DNA of 16,898 nt from CAYSLC01 sp964431545. GTDB lineage: Bacteria; Desulfobacterota; Desulfobacteria; Desulfobacterales; JAABSP01. Shown piece after piece: positions 6,032 to 11,967 of this stretch (its first letter is position 1; each line of letters begins with the position of its first letter). The notes beneath the pieces are model-generated. The model saw only the letters and a program-made list of their open reading frames with translations, ran no database searches and was not told the origin of the DNA. A program made the position numbers and the translations under genes. The stretch lies in NCBI GenBank assembly GCA_964431545.1, contig CAYSLC010000125.1, forward strand, positions 1 through 16,898, read 5' to 3'.

Positions 6032-6967
6032 TTAAGGTTCATAGGCCGCGTCGATGCCCTCGGGCTCCTCATCGGCATCGGTCTCGTTGATGAAGTTGAC
6101 CGCCACGTAGTTGCCCACGTCCCAGATCTTCTCCGATTCCAGCTCCCGCTTGAAATAGGGCATGGCGGTGCCGGTGATGCCGTTCATGATCTGGTAGTAG
6201 AGGATCCCGCCGGAGATGTCGCGGCCCTTGAGCACCGTGAAGTTCAGGGGGGGCGGGTAGATCCACGGCTGGGCCGGGCCCATGCCGTCGCCGATGGGCC
6301 CGTGGCATCCGAAACAGAAATCCTGGTAGATCTTGTGCCCCCGGGCCAGCCCCGCCGGCGTGGTGGGGTACGGGTTGGGCACCTGCCGCCACCCCTCGGG
6401 GACATGGGAGTGGAGCCACTCCACATTCTCCGCCGGCCCCGACTCATAGGCGGAGATCGCCTCCTCCTTCCAGAACCGCTGGCGGCGGACCCGGTGGTCG
6501 GCGTCCCGGAGCCCCAGGCTCTGGACGTACCCGATGAGCAGATCGAGCTTGTCCATGCCCAGAAAGGCGAAGGCGGGCATGATCGACAGGGGGCGCGTGA
6601 ATCGCGGATTGATAAAGTGGGCCACGTGCCAGTCGTCCGGGTGCTCCCCCCCTTCCTGGGAGAGGTCCGGGCCGGTGCGCTGGGAGCCGAGGAGGATCGG
6701 CTGATCCGACACATAGTCCCCGGCCTGTGCGATCCGTTCGGCGCCGAGCCCCCAGTCGATGGTCCGGATCGACTGGCTGTGGCAGTAGACACAGCCGTTC
6801 TGGATATAGATCATCCGGCCGGCCGCCTCCTCGGAATTCCGGGCCCGGAAGATCTCCGAGGCGGCCTGATCCCGGGTGGTGAACCAGGGGAGCACCACCA
6901 CCACGAAGGTGATGGTCAGAAGGAGCAGGAGGCTGCCGACCAGGATGGCGAGGGGGGTCATCCTCAT
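6032..6967 (-). CDS. ccoO: cbb3 oxidase subunit II (CcoO) fused to a C-terminal cytochrome c domain
   Basis: A 311-aa protein that hands electrons from c-type donors to CcoN. Residues ~6-26 form the N-terminal anchor helix. The FixO/CcoO domain follows, with CVYCHSQ at 59-65, the typical DxGlG-like, SDQP and GSQRTGPDLSQEGG segments, H114/H117, and the axial Met130 in SIMPAF. A linker (~155-205) leads to a second class-I cytochrome c domain with CFGCH at 218-222 and Met269 in TAMPYF. CcoO normally has one haem, and the other two belong to CcoP; no dihaem CcoP is present here, so this fusion may replace one of those haems. The ATG overlaps the ccoN stop as ATGA, which implies coupled translation and equal stoichiometry. 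Confidence 0.92.
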   Translation of the reverse strand: MRMTPLAILVGSLLLLLTITFVVVVLPWFTTRDQAASEIFRARNSEEAAGRMIYIQNGCVYCHSQSIRTIDWGLGAERIAQAGDYVSDQPILLGSQRTGPDLSQEGGEHPDDWHVAHFINPRFTRPLSIMPAFAFLGMDKLDLLIGYVQSLGLRDADHRVRRQRFWKEEAISAYESGPAENVEWLHSHVPEGWRQVPNPYPTTPAGLARGHKIYQDFCFGCHGPIGDGMGPAQPWIYPPPLNFTVLKGRDISGGILYYQIMNGITGTAMPYFKRELESEKIWDVGNYVAVNFINETDADEEPEGIDAAYEP

Positions 6968-8337
6968 GATGTCACCTCCGCGGGATTGAAGAAGAGGGTC
7001 CTGATAATGTTGTAGAATCCGACCACGGCGCTGGTGAAGATCATCAGCCCCAGGGAGGCGCGGATGACGTAGTAGAGGTGGATCTCCGGCAGGACCCGGT
7101 AGACCGTCTCGCCGTTGAGCCAGGCATTGCCCTGGATCAGGCCCACCACTGTCAGGACGATGGTGAAGCCGGTGACGCCGATGAGGACCATCCAGTACTG
7201 GAAGTCGGCCAGAAACCGGCTGAACAGGGGCTTGCCCACGATCCGCGGCAGGACGTAGTAGAGGCCGCCCAGGGCGATCATCCCCGAAAACCCGAGGACC
7301 CCGATGTGGGCGTGGCCCACCACCCAGTTGTTGAAGTGGGTCACCCGCTGGACCTGGGGCAGCGCCATGATCGACCCCTGGATGGAGACGAAGAAGTACA
7401 TGATGGTCCCGGTGAAGACGAACTTGGCCCCCACGTCGGCGTGGATCAACCCGAGCTGGTCCTTGGCCGTGTACCAGATATTGATCAGGACCACCATCAC
7501 CGGAATCACCATCCCCACGCTATCCACGATGGAGATCACCTTGAGCCAGGTGGGCACCGGCACCTGGAGGAGGTGGTGAGTGCCGATGTGGGTGTAGACC
7601 ACGATGAGGGACCAGAACCCGATGAGCGACAGGGTGTGGCTGTAGAGCGGCCGGTTGACCGCCTTGGGGACCACGTAGTAGGTGACCCCCAGGGCCAGGG
7701 GGGTGAGCAGCAGGCCGAAGATGTTGTGGCCGTAAAACCAGAGGAGGATGGCGTCGGGGATCCCCACCAGCGCGCCGCTGGTGGGCCGCCAGACCACGTT
7801 GCCGATGCAGTAGGTGGTGGCGGTGAGGACCACGGCGGCGCAGGCGTACCAGACCGAGACGTAGAGGACCGGCTCCCGCCGGGCCCGGACCGTCATCACG
7901 AGGTTGTAGAGGACCAGGACGAAGATGAGAACCACCATCATGTCCACGGGCCAGATCATCTCGGCGTACTCCCGTCCCTGGGAGAACCCGGCGGAGAGGC
8001 TCACCACGATGGCGGCCAGCGTGACGTTCCAGAGAACCACCGTGAGGACCCCCAGCTTTTCGCTGTAAATATCGGTGCGCAGCAGCCGGGGCATATAGTA
8101 GAAGGCGGCGGCCAAAAGGGCCGGGGTGACGAACCCGAACAGGACCAGGTTGATGTGGATGGGCCGGACCCGGCCGAAGACCAGCCACCCCACGTTCTCC
8201 AGCAGATCCGGCGCGATCAGCTCGGTGGCGCCCAGCAGGCCCATGAAGGTGGCGATCATCATCCAGAAGGCCGAGGTGATGCAGAACCCCTTGGCGGTGG
8301 CGTAATTTTCGGTCGACGCTTGTGCTTGTGCGGACAA
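6964..8337 (-). CDS. ccoN: cbb3-type cytochrome c oxidase catalytic subunit I (CcoN)
   Basis: A 457-aa integral membrane haem-copper oxidase subunit of about 12 helices that reduces O2 to water and pumps protons. Ligands seen: H61 in RPIHINLVLFGF (low-spin haem b), H204 in WFYGHN (CuB), H254/H255 in GTHHLL (CuB), and H342/H344 in VVGHAHIGVLG (haem ligands). Y248 in VVYTHIGTHH is at the spacing of the cross-linked Tyr typical of cbb3 enzymes, which argues against a NO reductase. The start is TTG 8337, supported by a very strong GGGGAGGG site just upstream; the frame has no better ATG near family start. It lies 20 nt after actA and overlaps ccoO. No ccoG/H/I genes are present in the window. Confidence 0.95.
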   Translation of the reverse strand: MSAQAQASTENYATAKGFCITSAFWMMIATFMGLLGATELIAPDLLENVGWLVFGRVRPIHINLVLFGFVTPALLAAAFYYMPRLLRTDIYSEKLGVLTVVLWNVTLAAIVVSLSAGFSQGREYAEMIWPVDMMVVLIFVLVLYNLVMTVRARREPVLYVSVWYACAAVVLTATTYCIGNVVWRPTSGALVGIPDAILLWFYGHNIFGLLLTPLALGVTYYVVPKAVNRPLYSHTLSLIGFWSLIVVYTHIGTHHLLQVPVPTWLKVISIVDSVGMVIPVMVVLINIWYTAKDQLGLIHADVGAKFVFTGTIMYFFVSIQGSIMALPQVQRVTHFNNWVVGHAHIGVLGFSGMIALGGLYYVLPRIVGKPLFSRFLADFQYWMVLIGVTGFTIVLTVVGLIQGNAWLNGETVYRVLPEIHLYYVIRASLGLMIFTSAVVGFYNIIRTLFFNPAEVTS

Positions 8338-8357
8338 GATTCCCTCCCCTTCCCCAC

Positions 8358-8909
8358 CTAGTTGTGACAGCTAAGCCAGCAGCCCATGTTGGCCTTCTTT
8401 TGCTCGTGACAGGTGATGCAGAACTCCATGAAGAAGATGTTTCGCGGCAGCCGGTCCATGGTCTCCACGGCCCCGTGGCACTCCTGGCAGGCGATCTCCT
8501 TCTTGATGTGGCGGACGTGCTTGAAGAAGACGTGCTCCGGAAGGTAGTTGACCTTCACCCAGGGGGTCGGCGTGTTGGTGTTGAAGTAGTTGTGCTCCTT
8601 GCGGATCTCCGGATGGTTGGCGATGATGTGGTTGTGGCAGTAGAGGCATTTCTCCACCGGGGGGACCCCGGGGAAGTTCGATTTGCCCGCAAAGGGGTGG
8701 CAGAACTCGCAGGAGATCGCCTTGGCCCCGGCGTGGACCCGATGGCTGAAGGGGATCGGCTGCGCCGGCCCCAGCCCCCGGGCCGGGGCGGCGTAGAAGA
8801 GGTAGAGGAAGAAGATCACGGTGAGGACGGTGATCCCGGTGAAGAAGATCGTCGCCTTGTTCTCCCACAGGGCCGTGCCGAAGTTTCGGAAACCGGTGGA
8901 CAGGTCCAT
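8358..8909 (-). CDS. actA: ActA-like pentahaem cytochrome c subunit of alternative complex III
   Basis: A 183-aa protein with one N-terminal membrane helix (~20-40) and a periplasmic multihaem domain. The haem motifs are CEFCH (67-71), CLYCH (88-92), CQECH (141-145), CITCH (164-168) and, at the extreme C-terminus, CWLSCH (177-182), which has three rather than two residues between the cysteines. Five haems fit ActA, the entry or exit wire of ACIII. ATG 8909 was chosen: it overlaps the actF stop as TGATG, with GGAGG 7 nt upstream, rather than the TTG at 8912. In most act clusters actA is first; here it follows actF and directly precedes ccoN, so it may form the bridge to the oxidase. Confidence 0.87.
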   Translation of the reverse strand: MDLSTGFRNFGTALWENKATIFFTGITVLTVIFFLYLFYAAPARGLGPAQPIPFSHRVHAGAKAISCEFCHPFAGKSNFPGVPPVEKCLYCHNHIIANHPEIRKEHNYFNTNTPTPWVKVNYLPEHVFFKHVRHIKKEIACQECHGAVETMDRLPRNIFFMEFCITCHEQKKANMGCWLSCHN

Positions 8910-10105
8910 CAATTCACCTCCCCTTGTTTGACGGGGACGAGTTCAGGAAACAGGTTGAGGAAAAAGGCGACCGAGGCGGCCATCAACCCCAGAAACCCCA
9001 GGGAGATGATGCCGTCCCATACCGACAGGGGGAGCGCGACCGCACCCTTGTACCAGGCCGGCCCCAAGAGCAGCAGGTGCTCCAGCCAGATCCCCACGAT
9101 GATGACCCCGCACAGGACGATCATGAAGGCGGGCATCATCTTGACTCTACGGTTCAACAGAATGATGAAGGGGATGATGAAGCAGACGGCGAAGACCCCC
9201 CAGGCCAGGGAGCGCCAGGGATCGATCATGGTCCGCTGAATGATGTAGTGGGTCTCCTCGGGCAGGTTGCCGTACCAGATCACCACGAACTGGCAGTAGA
9301 AGAAATCGGCCCAGACCAGGCAGAACCCGAAGAAGAGCTTGCCCAGGTCGTGGAAGTGGGCCGGGGTGATGGTCGATGCCGGCCCCCGGTGGAGGTGGTG
9401 GAGCGCCGCCAGGATGAAGAGGGCCCCCAGGCCGATGTAGAAGGCCTTCACAAAGGCGTAGGCCCCGAAGAGGGTGGAGATCCAGTGGGGATCCATGGAC
9501 ATCACCAGGTCGAAGGCGATCAGGGAGAGGACACAGGCGAAGGCGACGGCGTAGAGGACCGCGAAGAGGGTCTTGCGCCGGCGGCACCTTTCGGGATCGG
9601 CCGGCGGCCGGCCGGCCAGCAGACCCCGGAGCCCGCCGGCGGGGCGGCACGGGTCGGTCTTGAGGCTCAGCGCGCAGCGGAGATACCCGAACCCCAGCCC
9701 GTAGAGGATCAGCAGGCCGATCAGGTCCCGGGTGAAGAGGAAGGGCATGTTGAGCCAGACCTCCTTTCCGTGCAGGTCCTGGTGGAGCCACGGGAAGAGG
9801 GACTCCCGCCCCAGGAAGAGGAGCAGGAAGAGGACGAAGGAGAGGGGGAAGAACCCGGCGAACGCCTCCGACAGCCCGGAGAGGGGTCCGCTCCACCGGG
9901 CACGGGCCATGTGCATGACCATGGAGAAGAGGAACGCCCCCTGGGCCACCGCCGACCAGAAGAGGAAGTTGATGTGGTACGCCTGCCAGGCCCGCTCCGG
10001 GTGGGGGCCGCCCAGCTGGGCGAAGAATCCGGCCGCCCCGATGATCATCAGCCCGAACAGGCCGCCGAAGAGGAGACCCTTTTTCATTACCGTGCCGTCG
10101 TTCAT
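8909..10105 (-). CDS. actF: ActF-like quinol-binding membrane subunit of alternative complex III
   Basis: A 398-aa polytopic NrfD/PsrC-type protein with about ten membrane helices. Recognisable segments include AYHINFLFWSAVAQGAF near 41-58, LIAFDLVMSMDPHWISTLFG near 198-217, HFHDLGKLFFGF near 250-261, and FFYCQFVVIWYGNLPEET near 270-287. DLVMSxdPhWxSTLFG with HDLGKLMFGF is characteristic of ActF. The protein is the paralogue of ActC and contributes to quinol oxidation or proton translocation in ACIII. Start ATG 10105 has GGGTG upstream. The stop overlaps the actA start, and a 43-nt gap separates it from actD. Confidence 0.92.
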   Translation of the reverse strand: MNDGTVMKKGLLFGGLFGLMIIGAAGFFAQLGGPHPERAWQAYHINFLFWSAVAQGAFLFSMVMHMARARWSGPLSGLSEAFAGFFPLSFVLFLLLFLGRESLFPWLHQDLHGKEVWLNMPFLFTRDLIGLLILYGLGFGYLRCALSLKTDPCRPAGGLRGLLAGRPPADPERCRRRKTLFAVLYAVAFACVLSLIAFDLVMSMDPHWISTLFGAYAFVKAFYIGLGALFILAALHHLHRGPASTITPAHFHDLGKLFFGFCLVWADFFYCQFVVIWYGNLPEETHYIIQRTMIDPWRSLAWGVFAVCFIIPFIILLNRRVKMMPAFMIVLCGVIIVGIWLEHLLLLGPAWYKGAVALPLSVWDGIISLGFLGLMAASVAFFLNLFPELVPVKQGEVN

Positions 10106-10148
10106 GGTCGTGTCACCCGCTTTCGTTGATCTCCCATGGGAAAAAGGC

Positions 10149-10661
10149 TCAATAGACGAAGACCCGCCGGGGATCCCCCCCCTTGTCCTGGAAGAAGGTC
10201 ATCAGCTTCTCCTGGTCCCCGTCCTCGCAGGCGGCCACCACCCCGTAGTGCTCCCCGGAGCACCGCTCGTCGTAGGCCGCCAGGTTCCGGTACCGGGGCA
10301 GCCTGGTCTGGGTGAGCAGGCCGATGACGTTGCCGAAGACCCCGAAGAGGATGGTGAACTCGAATCCCACGATGAAAAAGGGGACCAGGGCCACCACCGG
10401 CTTGCCGCTCACGATGAGATTCCACTGGGTGGCCGTGTGGATGGACAGGGAGAACCCGGTGAGAAACCCCAGGATCCCTCCGGCCAGGGTGAAGTACCCC
10501 ACCCGGCTCGGTTTGAGCCGCAGGGCGTCGAGAATCCGGTGGCTGGGGACCGGGCTGTGGACCTTGTGGATCCGCCAGGGGGACTCCCGGAGGGACTCGA
10601 TGGCCCCCACGGCGCGATCCTCGTCCGAAAACACCCCCATCACGAATCGTTCAACCGGCAT
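10149..10661 (-). CDS. actD: ActD-like (DUF3341) subunit of alternative complex III
   Basis: A 170-aa protein of typical DUF3341 length. A soluble N-terminal ferredoxin-like part starts VERFVMGVFSDEDRAVGAIE. Two membrane helices follow (about 55-77, containing TLAGGILGFLTGF, and about 87-116, containing PFFIVGFEFTILFG). A C-terminal region has GEHYGVV and ends DPRRVFVY. ActD packs against ActC in ACIII and carries no cofactor. Start ATG 10661 has GGAG 7 nt upstream and overlaps the end of actC by 11 nt. Confidence 0.92.
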   Translation of the reverse strand: MPVERFVMGVFSDEDRAVGAIESLRESPWRIHKVHSPVPSHRILDALRLKPSRVGYFTLAGGILGFLTGFSLSIHTATQWNLIVSGKPVVALVPFFIVGFEFTILFGVFGNVIGLLTQTRLPRYRNLAAYDERCSGEHYGVVAACEDGDQEKLMTFFQDKGGDPRRVFVY

Positions 10662-11967
10662 GGCCGTCTCCTTTGTCGAGGGTCTCCTTCATCTCGGTCA
10701 TGGAGATGGAGGGCAGATGCTTCACAAAGAGCAGGAAGAGGAAGAAGAAGAGGCAGAAGGTGCCGAGCATGATCCCCAGCTCCACCAGCGAGGGGGTGTA
10801 GAGGCCCCAGGCGTGGGGAATGAAGTCGTGGGCCGGACCCCCCACGATGATCACGAACCGCTCGTACCACATGCCGATGTTGATCAGAATCGAGATCCCG
10901 AAGAGCCAGGGGACGCTGCGGCGGAACTTCCGCCAGAAGAAGAGCAGCGGGATCAGGCTGTTGCAGACCACCATGATCCAGAACTCCAGGGTGTAATCGC
11001 CCACGGCCCGCCACCGGAACGACTCCATCTCCACGCTGTTGTGGCTGTACCAGGCGATGAAGTACTCGGTGGCGTAGGCGAACCCCACGATGAGGCCGGT
11101 GAGGATGATGGTCTTGGCCACGTTCTCCAGGACGTCGTCGGTGATGATCCGTCCGTAACTGAAGATGGCCCGCATGGGGATCATCAGGGTGAGGACCATG
11201 GCGAGCCCCGAGTGGATCGCCCCGGCCACGAAGTAGGGGGCGAAGATGGTGGAGTGCCACCCCGGAACGACCCCCAGGGCGAAGTCCCAGGAGACGACGC
11301 TGTGGACCGAGATCACCAGGGGGGTGGCCAGGGCCGCGAAGAATAGGTAGCCCCGGCTGTAGTGGCGCCAGTGGTCGTGGGTGCCGGTCCACCCCAGGGA
11401 GATGACGGTGAAGACCTTCTTTCTAAAGCCGGTGGCCCGGTCCCGGATGGTGGCCAGATCCGGCAGCATCCCGGTGTACCAGAAGAGGGAGCTGACCGTG
11501 AGGTAGGTGGAGATGGCCACGATGTCGAAGACGAGGGGGGACTGGAAGTTGGGCCAGAGGTTCCGCTGGTTGGGGTACGGCAGCATGTAGTAGACGAGCC
11601 AGACCCGCCCCAGGTGGATCAGGGGGAAGAGGCCGGCGGTGCAGACGGCGAAGACGGTCATGGTCTCGGCGGCCCGGGCGATGGGGTTTCGCCACCCGGC
11701 CCGGAAGAGGTAGAGGATGGCCGAGATCAGGGTCCCGGAGTGGGCGATCCCCACCCAGAAGACGAAGTTGATCAGGTAGGTCCCCCAGGCCACCGGGTGG
11801 TTCTGCCCCCCCACCCCGATTCCCACCAGGATCTGGTACCCCCAGCAGCCGACGCCGAGGAGGATCCCCCCGAAGAGCAATGAGATGGTGAGCCAGTAGG
11901 CCCGGCCCGGCGGGGTCAGGGTATCGAGAACGGTCCGGTCGATTTCGTTGTAGGTCAGATCAGACAT
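10651..11967 (-). CDS. actC: ActC-like NrfD-type quinol-binding membrane subunit of alternative complex III
   Basis: A 438-aa polytopic protein with about ten helices. Signature stretches are TYLINFVFWVGIAHSGTLIS near 63-82, SVHSVVSWDFALGVVPGWHS near 220-239 followed by TIFAPYFVAGAIHSGLA, TEYFIAWYSHN near 309-319, and NIGMWYERFVIIV near 375-387. These residues surround the quinol site beside the ActB clusters in known ACIII. The start ATG 11967 has GGAGG 9 nt upstream and overlaps the actB stop by 8 nt. The C-terminal cytosolic tail is short and charged. Confidence 0.95.
   Translation of the reverse strand: MSDLTYNEIDRTVLDTLTPPGRAYWLTISLLFGGILLGVGCWGYQILVGIGVGGQNHPVAWGTYLINFVFWVGIAHSGTLISAILYLFRAGWRNPIARAAETMTVFAVCTAGLFPLIHLGRVWLVYYMLPYPNQRNLWPNFQSPLVFDIVAISTYLTVSSLFWYTGMLPDLATIRDRATGFRKKVFTVISLGWTGTHDHWRHYSRGYLFFAALATPLVISVHSVVSWDFALGVVPGWHSTIFAPYFVAGAIHSGLAMVLTLMIPMRAIFSYGRIITDDVLENVAKTIILTGLIVGFAYATEYFIAWYSHNSVEMESFRWRAVGDYTLEFWIMVVCNSLIPLLFFWRKFRRSVPWLFGISILINIGMWYERFVIIVGGPAHDFIPHAWGLYTPSLVELGIMLGTFCLFFFLFLLFVKHLPSISMTEMKETLDKGDGHAG

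Noticed and set aside
6964..8337. CcoN as a nitric oxide reductase (NorB-like)
   Set aside because: Tyr248 at the cbb3 cross-link spacing before the His pair, plus a CcoO partner with its typical motifs, fits an oxidase.
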